A DNA stretch of 64,000 bases from Halobacillus andaensis (GCF_014636475.1 NZ_BMEL01000003.1:62001-126000); one strand, 5' to 3'. Shown: positions 1 through 8,190, counted from the stretch's first letter. The notes: generated by a model not told the origin, from the letters alone. Numbers and translations: made by a program.

Positions 1-188
1 CTATCCAATATCTAACGGACATTCGTATTAATAAAGCCAAAGAGTTACTGCAAAACACTAAATATTCAGCTGAAGACATTGCAAAGAGCATCGGGTATCG
101 GAATTCCAACTATTACAATAAAGTTTTTAAAAAGGTGACAGGAATGACACCTGGCCAATACAAAAAAAGCATCGTATTAAAAAAATGA
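1..188 (+). CDS. AraC-family regulator, C-terminal fragment cut by window edge
   Basis: Reading from base 3, about 61 residues remain before the TGA at 186-188. They form the second helix-turn-helix of an AraC/XylS DNA-binding domain: a recognition-type segment (IRINKAKELL), then SAEDIAKSIGY, NSNYYNKVFKKVTGMTPGQY, which is the classic AraC signature ending in the G-x-TP-x-x-Y motif. The N-terminal effector or response-regulator part lies outside the window, so the ligand and target cannot be said. A strong hairpin overlaps the stop codon. Confidence 0.85.
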   Translation, partial: IQYLTDIRINKAKELLQNTKYSAEDIAKSIGYRNSNYYNKVFKKVTGMTPGQYKKSIVLKK

Positions 189-211
189 GACCGTTTTTAA
201 AGAACGGTCTC
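187..211. terminator. Bidirectional terminator between convergent genes
   Basis: A perfect 9-bp inverted repeat, GAGACCGTT (187-195) and AACGGTCTC (203-211), has a seven-base loop. It overlaps the stop of the AraC-type gene and the stop of the opposite-strand small gene, so one hairpin probably serves both. Confidence 0.7.
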
Positions 212-464
212 ACTTTGAATCTACTTCTATAGTCACTGCACGATCATCATAATTAATCGTCATGATTTTCCCTGAATCCACAAAGTTTTCCAGCACGTCT
301 CTTGAGAGCTGCAAAGCAAACTCCGTCCGTTCGATTTTCTCACTTACAGCAAGCTCTTCCTCTTCTACATCTTCTTTAATCTCTGCAGCTTCTTCATGAA
401 GTTCTCTTAAAGTTTCGTAAACTTTTCGATAAAAGGTTTCAACTGTTTGATGTAAATCGCCCAT
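210..464 (-). CDS. Small acidic hypothetical protein
   Basis: An 84-residue, glutamate-rich, soluble protein with a predicted helical or coiled-coil N-terminal half (FYRKVYETLRELHEEAAEIKE) and a short beta-like tail (GKIMTINYDDRAVTIEVDSK). I do not recognise a family. The start at 464 is preferred over an in-frame ATG at 479, because GGAGG at 477-473 sits eight bases ahead of the 464 ATG and would lie inside the longer reading. It is convergent with the AraC-type gene and shares its terminator. Confidence 0.6.
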   Translation of the reverse strand: MGDLHQTVETFYRKVYETLRELHEEAAEIKEDVEEEELAVSEKIERTEFALQLSRDVLENFVDSGKIMTINYDDRAVTIEVDSK

Positions 465-533
465 CGTTCCTGCCTCCATCTAACTATCATTAGAGTAAGT
501 ATATCAAATGAAGGCAAGAGACAACGAACAAGA

Positions 534-2120
534 TTATAGAATTCCTGCTGGTGAAAACAGAACATAAATTAGTATCATAGCCATAGTTGCTGCGATACCA
601 ACTGGATAAACCAGCTTCCATGGTTTCATATCAACCTTCGCTTTTTCTTCTAATACAAAATCTGTGTCACGAGGCCAGAACTTCCCGATTAGTACCATTA
701 ATCCTGTACAAACAACAAACAAAATTCCTAAAATGTGCAAGAAATGAACCCCTGTATCCCAAAAGAGCTGTGTAATGGCATACACAGTGATAAACAAAAA
801 TAAAGAAATTTTTGCTGCGATAGCTGGGACTCGTTTCGTTAAGTAACCAACAATTAACACCGTGAAAATAGGTACATTATAGAACCCGTTTACAATCTGC
901 AAGTACTGGAAAAAACCTTGCGGGACTTTATCAATTAATGGAGCGAGACACATAGCAAATAGCGCTAAAATAATCCCTACATACTTTCCTTTTCTTACAA
1001 TCTCTCGATCTGGCGCACTTGGTTTAAAGTAAGGTTTATAAATATTTAAAGATATTAAAGTAACAGACGAATTTAGAGCTGAGTTAAATGATGACAAAAT
1101 AGCCCCAAACAAAACAGCAGCAAAGAATCCAACGAAAGGAGTGGGCAATACCTCTCCTACAAGCATCGGGTAGGCATCTGCAGATTCAATGTCTGGCCCA
1201 AACATATTGTAAGCAATAATCCCTGGCAGTATTAAAAATACCGGACCTAACAGCTTAAGAAATGCAGCAATCAATACCCCTTTTTGACCTTCTTTTAAGT
1301 TTTTAGCTGCAATTGCTCTCTGCATGATATGCTGAGCTGTACCCCAGTAAAACAAATTAACTAGTAACATTCCTGTAAACATCGTACTAAAAGGCACCGG
1401 ACTATCTGAATCTCCAATTGAATTTAACTTCTCAGGAGAATTTTCCATAATCGTGTTGAATCCACTTCCAATCGATCCGTCCCCCAATGCATAAAGACCA
1501 AGAACAGGTATCATCAGTCCTCCTAATAACAAACCAACGCCATTAATGGAGTCCGAGACAGCTACTGCTTTAAGACCTCCAAAAACAGCATAAATGGAAC
1601 CAACAATTCCAATCGCGAATACGGTTATCCATAAACCCGCTGTTCGGCTCACACCTAATGCATCAGGTATATCAAACATTCCATTGATGGCTACTGCACC
1701 CGAGTATAGAATAGGCGGCAGTAAATTAAATACATAACCAAACAAGAATAAGATCGTCACAATTTGCTTGGTTCCAAAATCATACCGATCTTCTAGAAAA
1801 TCAGGAATCGTGGTTAGGCCGCCTTTTAAATATCGGGGAAGTAAGAAAAAAGCCACAATCACTAATGCAATGGCAGAGCCTACTTCCCATCCCATAACAG
1901 CCAGGGTATCCGTAAAGCCCTGTTGGTTTAATCCTATAAGCTGCTCTGTCGATAAGTTTGTTAACATGAGAGAGCCAGCAATTACCCATGCTCCAAGGTT
2001 TCTTCCTCCTAGAAAATACCCATCTTGTGAATCTAAGTTTTCTTTACGAGTAAGTAGATACGAAATGAGGGCAACCATTCCTGTAAAAAACAGAAATGAT
2101 AAAACTGTAAGTGCATTCAT
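534..2120 (-). CDS. Sodium/solute symporter, YidK-like (SSS family)
   Basis: A 528-residue membrane protein with about 14 hydrophobic segments, the normal size for the SLC5/SSS family. Family landmarks: GYFLGGRNLGAWVIAGSLML followed by TNLSTEQLIGLN near residues 35-65, MGWEVGSAIAL, and TIPDFLEDRYD near 104-114. The order and wording closely match the E. coli YidK branch as I remember it. Such carriers move sugars, myo-inositol or related solutes with sodium; the substrate here is not determinable. It stands alone, transcribed leftwards. The upstream gap to the thiamine riboswitch is AT-rich and contains its presumed promoter, but I could not identify one with confidence. Confidence 0.85.
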   Translation of the reverse strand: MNALTVLSFLFFTGMVALISYLLTRKENLDSQDGYFLGGRNLGAWVIAGSLMLTNLSTEQLIGLNQQGFTDTLAVMGWEVGSAIALVIVAFFLLPRYLKGGLTTIPDFLEDRYDFGTKQIVTILFLFGYVFNLLPPILYSGAVAINGMFDIPDALGVSRTAGLWITVFAIGIVGSIYAVFGGLKAVAVSDSINGVGLLLGGLMIPVLGLYALGDGSIGSGFNTIMENSPEKLNSIGDSDSPVPFSTMFTGMLLVNLFYWGTAQHIMQRAIAAKNLKEGQKGVLIAAFLKLLGPVFLILPGIIAYNMFGPDIESADAYPMLVGEVLPTPFVGFFAAVLFGAILSSFNSALNSSVTLISLNIYKPYFKPSAPDREIVRKGKYVGIILALFAMCLAPLIDKVPQGFFQYLQIVNGFYNVPIFTVLIVGYLTKRVPAIAAKISLFLFITVYAITQLFWDTGVHFLHILGILFVVCTGLMVLIGKFWPRDTDFVLEEKAKVDMKPWKLVYPVGIAATMAMILIYVLFSPAGIL

Positions 2121-2456
2121 CCTTCTCTCTCCTTTTTTGTAAGCGGCATCAAAGTTGTCCGTAACATATGTATGCGTTTTAATACTCGTTGTACATTCTA
2201 TCTTTTTATATGAAAGCGATTCAATGGTAAAAAAATAATAGAAAATTGTACTTTTTTGCTCCTATAAAAAATGTAGAGAGTTTCTTTATTCCTTTTTCAA
2301 ATACGGGATAGCATATTTTTTATTTCTTATTATATTTTCTTAGATTTGAATATTCACTTTTTTGCTCTATTGAGCATCTATCACTTTAACAGTTTACAAA
2401 AACCGTTTCTTCCGCTACCATAAAATTGAATCACATAAACTGCATAACATTTCGTC
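2121..2456. other. AT-rich spacer between divergent symporter and thiamine operon
   Basis: About 336 bases without a plausible gene. It must hold the leftward promoter of the symporter and the rightward promoter of the thiamine operon. T-rich tracts are visible, but I see no confident promoter pair, operator or repeat. Confidence 0.4.
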
Positions 2457-2547
2457 AAGCACTAGGGGAGCTGCGTCACGCGGCTGAGAGGAGAAGGATC
2501 CGACCCTTATTACCCGAACTAGATAATACTAGCGTGGGGAAGTGCAG
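2457..2547 (+). promoter_or_regulatory. TPP riboswitch (THI box)
   Basis: The conserved THI-box words occur in order: AGGGGAGC, GGCTGAGAGG, GACCCTT, ACCCGAACTAGATAATACTA and GCGTGGGGAAGTGC. P1 is formed by GCACT (2459-2463) with AGTGC (2541-2545). It lies about 110 bases ahead of the first gene of ykoFEDC and is followed by an intrinsic terminator, so it controls transcription of the operon according to thiamine pyrophosphate level. A competing pairing, TGCAGTC (2543-2549) with GACTGCA (2594-2600), would form the antiterminator. Confidence 0.95.
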
Positions 2548-2595
2548 TCGACTTTCGTAGATCTTTTTAAAAGTAAAGCCTTTTTCGATTGTAGA

Positions 2596-2623
2596 CTGCA
2601 TTCCCATGGGATGCAGTTTTTTT
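2596..2623 (+). terminator. Riboswitch-controlled intrinsic terminator
   Basis: Stem CTGCATTCCC (2596-2605) pairs with GGGATGCAG (2608-2616) with a single bulge and is followed by seven Ts. Its 5' arm overlaps the antiterminator strand at 2594-2600, giving the expected on/off switch for the TPP riboswitch. Confidence 0.85.
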
Positions 2624-2652
2624 GTGCTTCAAAATCGAAGGAGGGAAAAGAA

Positions 2653-3255
2653 ATGAACAAACAATGTGGAAATTCACGTATTGCAGGGTGCTCCTTTTCG
2701 GTACACCCGATGTCTGATCACTTTATTCAACATATTATGGATAGCTTAAAAGAAGTGGATACGTCAAAGGTTTGGCTGCACACCGATGATGTAACGACAA
2801 CGATTCGAGGAAGAATGGAACACGTCTTTGATGTGACAAAAGCGATTTTACTTACAGTTTCTAAAAGCGGTGTTCACGTGGCTTTTCAAGGAACATATTC
2901 GATTGGCTGCCCGGGTGATTCTGCTGGAGATGTATATATGGCGGAAACTAGTGAACGGGCAAATGAACCATCGATTCACTCAATTCAACAGCCTATTGCA
3001 GCCAAGTTCTCCCTCTACCCAATGGGCGGTGGAAACTATATGGATACGATTTATCAGCAAATTGACCACATGAAGGAAAACGGAGTGAATGTTTCACCGG
3101 CTCATTACTCCACCAGACTCGACGGGGATACCCATCAAATTTTCAATGGACTCGAAAGTGTTTTTCGTGAAACGGAACAAAGCGGCTCCTCCCACACGGT
3201 TATGACCGTAACGGTTTCAGCCAACAGTCCTTCGACAAAGGGGAATGAGGCATGA
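2653..3255 (+). CDS. ykoF: Thiamine/HMP-binding protein YkoF
   Basis: A 200-residue soluble protein of the YkoF family, which in B. subtilis binds thiamine or hydroxymethylpyrimidine and has two related ferredoxin-like halves. The length equals the B. subtilis protein as I recall it. Halves are visible as repeats of the type CSFSVHPMSDHFIQHIMDSL and AKFSLYPMGGGNYMDTIYQQ. The start at 2653 follows a GGAGGG-type ribosome site; an open frame extends upstream to 2542 but would run through the riboswitch terminator. The stop overlaps the ykoE start by four bases (ATGA). First gene of the TPP-controlled operon ykoFEDC. Confidence 0.92.
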   Translation: MNKQCGNSRIAGCSFSVHPMSDHFIQHIMDSLKEVDTSKVWLHTDDVTTTIRGRMEHVFDVTKAILLTVSKSGVHVAFQGTYSIGCPGDSAGDVYMAETSERANEPSIHSIQQPIAAKFSLYPMGGGNYMDTIYQQIDHMKENGVNVSPAHYSTRLDGDTHQIFNGLESVFRETEQSGSSHTVMTVTVSANSPSTKGNEA

Positions 3256-3830
3256 AGAACTGGAGACTAAAAGAAATTGTCGTGATGTCAGCCTTATCTG
3301 TTGTATTCGCTGTCGTCTATTTAGCTTTTTTACCTGTAGGAAAAGTTCTCGTTGGCTTCTTCGGACCGATTGGCTATGATTTTATTTTTGGCATTTGGTT
3401 TATCGTTTCAATCATTGCCGCCTATATTATCCGTAAGCCCGGGGCCGCTTTCTTATCTGAAACAATTGCAGCCACTATCGAAGTTCTACTTGGTAATGCA
3501 ATAGGACCAATGCTCATCATAACAGGTATGATTCAAGGCTTAGGTGCCGAATCTGCATTTGCTATGACGCGTTATAAATACTACAACGTTCAAACGTTAA
3601 TGCTGGCAGGTGTTATGGCCGCTGTCTTCAGCTTTGTTTGGGGCTACTTCACGTCTGGCTATGCTGCTCTCAGCTCTACCTATGTTTTAGCGATGCTGGT
3701 TACCCGGATGATTAGCGGAGCCATTATCTCAGGATTGCTAGGAAAAGCATTAAGTGATGCATTAGCAAAAACGGGTGTTCTCTCAAGCTTTGCTTTAGTA
3801 AAAGAACAACGAAGGAAGAATGCAGCATGA
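3252..3830 (+). CDS. ykoE: ECF transporter substrate-binding (S) subunit YkoE
   Basis: A 192-residue integral membrane protein with about five to six hydrophobic segments and the S-component look (small residues, GPIGYDFIFGIWFIVSIIAAY, TIEVLLGNAIGP). YkoE is the membrane subunit that captures thiamine or its HMP precursor for the energy-coupling-factor complex. It overlaps ykoF upstream and ykoD downstream by four bases each, so translation is probably coupled. Identification rests mainly on operon order and the riboswitch, with the hydrophobic profile in agreement. Confidence 0.9.
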   Translation: MKNWRLKEIVVMSALSVVFAVVYLAFLPVGKVLVGFFGPIGYDFIFGIWFIVSIIAAYIIRKPGAAFLSETIAATIEVLLGNAIGPMLIITGMIQGLGAESAFAMTRYKYYNVQTLMLAGVMAAVFSFVWGYFTSGYAALSSTYVLAMLVTRMISGAIISGLLGKALSDALAKTGVLSSFALVKEQRRKNAA

Positions 3831-5479
3831 GGAAAGAAATGATTCAAGTGGACAACCTTACTCTCTATTATGAAGATGAAGAAACTCCAGTTTTTCAAAA
3901 CCTTCATTTTACCGTGAAGGAAGGGGACACTATGCTAGTTTTAGGACCAAGCGGCTCTGGAAAAAGCTCTCTGATTCAGTGTTTAAATGGACTATTTCCA
4001 AGAGAACTCGATGGACATATCGAAGGTCAAGTTACCATTCATGGCAAAGATTCAAGACAATATGAAGCCGGAGAAATTAGTAAGCATGTTGGAGTGGTTT
4101 TTCAAGATCCCGAAACCCAGTTTTGTATGTTAACCGTTGAAGATGAAGTAGCTTTTGGTCTTGAAAACTTACGTATCCCTTCGGATGAAATGGAAACAAA
4201 AATTGAAGAAGTTCTGAATCTAGTTGGACTAGATAAGGAGAAGGATTCTACTATTGCTACATTATCAGGGGGACAAAAACAGAAGTTATCCTTAGCTTGT
4301 GTCCTTGCCATAGAACCAAAAGTCATAGTCTTAGATGAGCCAACAGCCAATTTAGACCCTATCGCAACAAAAGATTTTATAGACATTCTCACCCATTTAA
4401 AGGAGAAGCTTAATCTTACACTTATCGTTATTGAACATCAGTTAAACGAGTGGATTCCATTGCTTAAACGTGTCTATATTTTACAACGGAACGGTGAACC
4501 TCTATATGACGGACCGCTTCGAAACGGGATCGAGAAACATGGTTCCTCCTTGCAGCAACAAGGCATTTGGATGCCGCTGGCTTCCCAATTAACCATTGAG
4601 AATAAAATACCGTATCATCAATTTCCGTTAACATTACGAGAACTAGTCTCTGAAACGAATGCGCACCGGCTTACATTATGTGAATCAACCACTACAAAGG
4701 ACCTCGGGGAAAAATTATTGGAAGCGAATGAATTAACTTGGAAATCAACTGGTCAAACGATCATCCATTCAACCAGCCTGCGTATTCACCAAAACGAATT
4801 CATCGCGATTGTCGGGGCAAACGGGAGTGGAAAAACCTCGCTCAGCCGTTTACTTGCAGGTATTACACAGCAGACGAGCGGTTCAATTACAGTTAATGAA
4901 AAGAAGCTCAGTCAATGGAAGGAAAGAGACTTATATCAACAAATCGGGTATGTGTTTCAAAATCCAGAGCACCAATTTATTACCGATTCCGTCTATGAGG
5001 AAGTCGCTTTTGGTCTTCGACTCACAGGCGCTTCGAATAAGGAGATTGAAAGAAAATGTGAGGATATTCTCTCCATTTGCCAGTTAGCTCACGTAAAAGA
5101 CAAGAATCCTTTTACTCTTAGTCAGGGTCAAAAAAGGAGATTAAGTGTAGCATCTATGATAGTGAGTGAGCAATCTCTTCTCTTCCTTGATGAACCAACA
5201 TTTGGTCAAGATGCAGGATCTACAGAGAAACTCATGAGTTTATTACAGCAAAAATACGAAATGGGTACCTCTATCATCATGATTACTCATGACATGGATC
5301 TCGTTGATCACTTTGCTACACGCGTACTTGTTATGGAGGATGGTTCTTTAGCTGCAGACATTCATCCGGCCGAATTATGGAAGCGGTCTGATATAAATAA
5401 CCACCATTTAGAGTACCCTTCTCGTATTAAGCTTGCCGAACTTATTAATGAAAAGGAGTCATCTTATGTGCCTTCATAA
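3827..5479 (+). CDS. ykoD: ECF transporter double ATPase YkoD
   Basis: A 550-residue fusion of two ABC ATPase domains. Domain 1: Walker A GPSGSGKSS, Q-loop VFQDPETQF, signature LSGGQKQK, Walker B VIVLDEPTANLD. Domain 2, from about residue 300: Walker A GANGSGKTS, VFQNPEHQF, signature LSQGQKRR, Walker B LLFLDEPTFGQD. The VFQxPExQF wording is characteristic of ECF ATPases (CbiO/EcfA). The fused arrangement matches B. subtilis YkoD. It powers uptake through YkoE and YkoC. Its last codons overlap the ykoC start. Confidence 0.94.
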   Translation: MRKEMIQVDNLTLYYEDEETPVFQNLHFTVKEGDTMLVLGPSGSGKSSLIQCLNGLFPRELDGHIEGQVTIHGKDSRQYEAGEISKHVGVVFQDPETQFCMLTVEDEVAFGLENLRIPSDEMETKIEEVLNLVGLDKEKDSTIATLSGGQKQKLSLACVLAIEPKVIVLDEPTANLDPIATKDFIDILTHLKEKLNLTLIVIEHQLNEWIPLLKRVYILQRNGEPLYDGPLRNGIEKHGSSLQQQGIWMPLASQLTIENKIPYHQFPLTLRELVSETNAHRLTLCESTTTKDLGEKLLEANELTWKSTGQTIIHSTSLRIHQNEFIAIVGANGSGKTSLSRLLAGITQQTSGSITVNEKKLSQWKERDLYQQIGYVFQNPEHQFITDSVYEEVAFGLRLTGASNKEIERKCEDILSICQLAHVKDKNPFTLSQGQKRRLSVASMIVSEQSLLFLDEPTFGQDAGSTEKLMSLLQQKYEMGTSIIMITHDMDLVDHFATRVLVMEDGSLAADIHPAELWKRSDINNHHLEYPSRIKLAELINEKESSYVPS

Positions 5480-6245
5480 TGTGAATCCAAGCGTTAAAGC
5501 ATTAACCATCCTAGGGCTGGTTTTTGTTTTGGCTTTTCTCTTTGATCCAATTACGCCACTCCTATTTATCATTTGGACCCTATTATTGACAATGCTGTTT
5601 GGCTCATTCCGAAAAAAATACTATTTCCTTTATTTCTTCACCTTTTTTATATTTGCCGCCGGCATGCTATGGTCTACGATTGCCTTTGCTGATACACCCA
5701 AAAACCCAGCCGACCAAGTTTCATGGGCTGGCTGGGAGGTTCCGAAAGAAGATTTGTTCGTAGCCATTTCGTTATCGTTACGAATCCTAGCGTTTGCCAC
5801 GCTCTCTTTACTCTTTATGTTTACAACAAATATGGTACATTTTATTTTAAGCTTGATTCAACAACTAAAACTGCCGCCTAAATTAGCATACGGCATTTTA
5901 GCCGGGTATCGATTCTTGCCATTGATGAAAACAGAATTCCAGCAAATTAGAGCGGCTCATCGCATACGAGGGATGAATCAAGCCACCTCATTAAAAGAAA
6001 AAATGAAGCAATATAAGCGCTTTGTCATCCCTCTTCTTGCTGGCGCCATTCGCAAGGCTGAACGGACAGCGATTGCAATGGAATCAAAAGGGTTTACAGG
6101 GGATAGAAATCGAACCTACTATCATAACTTGTATGTGACAAAGAAAGATTGGCTGTTTCCTATCATCATGTTTACAGCACTAGGGGTATTTATCACGCTA
6201 TCAATTATTTTTGACTACTTTGCCTGGTATAACGGCCAATTGTAA
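5466..6245 (+). CDS. ykoC: ECF transporter transmembrane (T) subunit YkoC
   Basis: A 259-residue protein with about six membrane segments and the T-component coupling motifs: RIRGMNQATS, and near residue 200 AIRKAERTAIAMESKGF, an A-R-x-x-A-M-x-x-R/K-G-type motif that contacts the ATPases. The start at 5466 is chosen because AAAAGGAG at 5451-5458 lies at proper distance; an upstream ATG at 5433 lacks a ribosome site. It overlaps ykoD by 14 bases. Last gene of the operon; a large repeat-bearing spacer follows. Confidence 0.9.
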   Translation: MCLHNVNPSVKALTILGLVFVLAFLFDPITPLLFIIWTLLLTMLFGSFRKKYYFLYFFTFFIFAAGMLWSTIAFADTPKNPADQVSWAGWEVPKEDLFVAISLSLRILAFATLSLLFMFTTNMVHFILSLIQQLKLPPKLAYGILAGYRFLPLMKTEFQQIRAAHRIRGMNQATSLKEKMKQYKRFVIPLLAGAIRKAERTAIAMESKGFTGDRNRTYYHNLYVTKKDWLFPIIMFTALGVFITLSIIFDYFAWYNGQL

Positions 6246-6459
6246 GAAATAAGTGCACGTTTGTCATGCAATCATTCGCTGCTTAAATTCAGCTTGTAGT
6301 AGAACCTTCGTTCTCTTTAACCTTGCTTGACCAAGAGTTTTTAAGAAACGACTCCCTTTTCATGGCCCCACATGACGTGGGGTCGATGTTGGCACACGAT
6401 GTGCCGAACACTTCCTATTTAAGGCCTCCTCGAACTCTATTAAGCGAGCCCACTGAAAA

Positions 6460-6837
6460 ACTGAAGGTCCATTTAAAAAAGCGGTCTTCGTGGAATTTAG
6501 ATTCCACGAAGACCGCTTTTCTTCTAGCTTTTAAGAGAATTGCTCCTTCTATTATCCCTTCATAAGTTAACGATTCGTTTCACATTAGCTGTAAAAATCA
6601 CCATCGCCCTTTGTAACATACGAATGGATTTTTTATTGTTCTCTGTCAATTCCACAATCAGCGTTCGGTGGTGACGCCTGGTCGATTAAAACCGGCCACG
6701 TCCTGTGGCCAACATCGACACTAGCACGTCCGGTGCGTCGCGGGAACAGCGCGAGCCGAAGATCCACTTGGTCTAGTGAACTTCTTGACCAAGTTAGCTT
6801 AGGCCGTGCCCGCGGCAAGCATCCACCGACAAGCGAT
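6460..6837. repeat. Composite intergenic repeat R1, copy 1
   Basis: Two modules. The first is a 16-bp perfect hairpin (6481-6496 with 6501-6516, loop TTAG, flanked by A4/T4). The second is a 177-base block (6661-6837) that recurs at 14611-14787 with eight substitutions by eye and no gaps. Linking words such as CTTCTATTA and CCATCGCCC are also shared between copies. The 177-base block is more G+C-rich than its surroundings and contains smaller stems (GGCCAC/GTGGCC; ACTTGGTC/GACCAAGT). A 61-codon open frame on the minus strand is not a convincing gene, since the differences between copies mostly change amino acids. Confidence 0.85.
6477..6520 (+). terminator. Long hairpin, probable terminator
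   Basis: GCGGTCTTCGTGGAAT (6481-6496) and its perfect complement (6501-6516) enclose a TTAG loop. AAAA and TTTT flanks extend the stem to 20 bp. Being A-flanked on one side and T-flanked on the other, it could terminate transcription from either direction, including read-through from ykoC. Confidence 0.65.
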
Positions 6838-6888
6838 CAAAGCTTTCTCGACCTCCTAAAAGAGAATTACGTTGAAATCCTTTTTTCC

Positions 6889-8103
6889 TTATTTTAATAG
6901 TCGATGTTCAAAAGGAAAGTCGGAGAAATTTTCTACGCCATCCTTCGTAACGTGAAGCTGCTCCTCCAGTTTAACTCCTTCTTTCCCCCCTGGAGAACCG
7001 ATATAGCTTTCTACGGAAAGCACCATATTCTCTTCAATTACACCATCGTACCCTTTTTCTTCAAAGTCTTGTGGATAGACGATATAAGGATATTCACCGC
7101 TAAGCCCCGTCCCATGAGCCACAGTAAAGTAACGGTTAGGGAAAAACTCATCTGGAATCTGCCAGCTTTTTTCTGCATACTCTCTAAATGTCATTCCAGG
7201 TTTTAATAAATCAATATTATACTGAATTTGCTCATAAGCTACTTGGTACAAGCGTTTCTGTTCATCGCTTGGTTCGCTATCTCCGCAATAGAACGTTCGG
7301 CTAATATCTGTAAAGTAACCAAACGGGCCATTCATATCGGTGTCAAAAGCGACTAGTTCACCTTCATTAATCACTTTATCACTGCACTCTTGAAACCAAG
7401 GATTTGTGCGGTGTCCTGAACTTAACAGCCGTGTCTCTACGTAATCTCCGCCCTGAGCAATATTCGTTTGATGAAGGTAAGACCATAATTCATTTTCCGT
7501 AATGCCGGGCTTCAGCGCCTCTTGCATTCGAATCATACCCTCTTCCGCTGTTCGTACAGAGATTTTCATCGCTTCTAACTCTTGTTTATTTTTAATACTG
7601 CGCGCATGCTCAATGGGTTCTTGTCCATCCTTCACTTCGATTCCCAATTTAGCTAATTCAATTGCGCCTACAGACGGAATATAATCAACGGCTAGCTTCT
7701 TATTATCCCCCGCATGCTGCTTCATTAAATCTTCTATTTCTTTCGCCCACTGTTTGGCGTTATCATATAGGTTCTCTCCGGAGGCTACGTACGATAATGT
7801 AATCGCTGGACGTACTTGATCAATTGTTTCTATTCCTTCTGATAAATGCTCACAGTTTGGAAAGTCAAACAATGTCACAGGGCCTTCAGTAGGAATAAAA
7901 ACATAACGTGCCGGATTTCTTAGCATAAACACTTGCATGTTTCTGCTTCCTGTCGCATAGCGCAAATTCACTGGATCAAAAATGACGATGCCGCCATATC
8001 CTAGTTTTTTCAACTGCTCTCTTACTCTACCTAACCGATATTGCCTCATACGAACGAGGTCAATTTGAGTTTTATCATGACGAATGCTTTGCAACTTCCC
8101 CAT
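6889..8103 (-). CDS. DddP-like M24-family metalloenzyme
   Basis: A 404-residue creatinase/aminopeptidase-fold (M24) protein. By memory it aligns closely with the DMSP lyase DddP: RMRQYR near residue 18, GYGG...FDPVNLRYA near 35-50, and GGDYVETRLLSSGHRTNPWF near 218-237. Candidate metal ligands D254, D256, D266, H330, E365 and E380 have exactly the spacing I recall for DddP D295, D297, D307, H371, E406 and E421. The FDTD pair is unlike ordinary M24 peptidases. Tyr325 matches DddP Y366, but the proposed catalytic base D377 is Gly336 here. It could be a DMSP lyase variant, a related lyase or a peptidase. It lies 87 bases downstream of a GntR-type regulator gene on the same strand; no signal peptide. 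Confidence 0.8.
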   Translation of the reverse strand: MGKLQSIRHDKTQIDLVRMRQYRLGRVREQLKKLGYGGIVIFDPVNLRYATGSRNMQVFMLRNPARYVFIPTEGPVTLFDFPNCEHLSEGIETIDQVRPAITLSYVASGENLYDNAKQWAKEIEDLMKQHAGDNKKLAVDYIPSVGAIELAKLGIEVKDGQEPIEHARSIKNKQELEAMKISVRTAEEGMIRMQEALKPGITENELWSYLHQTNIAQGGDYVETRLLSSGHRTNPWFQECSDKVINEGELVAFDTDMNGPFGYFTDISRTFYCGDSEPSDEQKRLYQVAYEQIQYNIDLLKPGMTFREYAEKSWQIPDEFFPNRYFTVAHGTGLSGEYPYIVYPQDFEEKGYDGVIEENMVLSVESYIGSPGGKEGVKLEEQLHVTKDGVENFSDFPFEHRLLK

Positions 8104-8157
8104 TTTCCTCCTACCTTTCGAAATCTATTTATTTATCTATTACTTACATGTTACAAC

Positions 8158-8169
8158 AAGTTATAACTT
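8158..8169. promoter_or_regulatory. Palindromic operator candidate upstream of DddP-like gene
   Basis: AAGTTATAACTT is a perfect 12-bp palindrome located 55 bases upstream of the DddP-like start codon and just after the regulator's stop. It is flanked by two TTACAA(C/T)AAG words. HutC-type GntR proteins usually bind short A/T-rich palindromes near the genes they control, so this is a reasonable but untested operator. Confidence 0.4.
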
Positions 8170-8190
8170 ATTACAATAAGATAAACTGAA

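Noticed and set aside
1801-2142. Opposite-strand frames within the symporter, and similar frames inside the RND, tad and nitrilase genes
   Set aside because: Shadow frames of strongly supported genes with no ribosome sites or family features.
2211-2223. TGAAAGCGATTCA as a catabolite-response (cre) site upstream of the symporter
   Set aside because: It is one base shorter than the cre consensus, and aligning either half breaks required positions.
2542-2652. N-terminal extension of YkoF to 2542
   Set aside because: That frame runs through the riboswitch terminator and lacks a ribosome site; the 200-residue form from 2653 matches the family length.
6323-6565. Plus-strand 80-codon open frame over the R1 hairpin
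   Set aside because: It runs through a 16-bp perfect hairpin and has no ribosome site or recognisable protein features.
6633-6818. Minus-strand 61-codon open frame inside repeat R1, with a close copy at 14547-14768
   Set aside because: No ribosome binding site, arginine-rich composition typical of translated structured repeats, and the differences between copies mostly change residues. Treated as repeat, not gene.
6889-8103. Outright annotation of the M24 protein as a DMSP lyase
   Set aside because: The proposed catalytic Asp is Gly here and no DMSP transporter or downstream acrylate pathway is adjacent, so only 'DddP-like' is justified.
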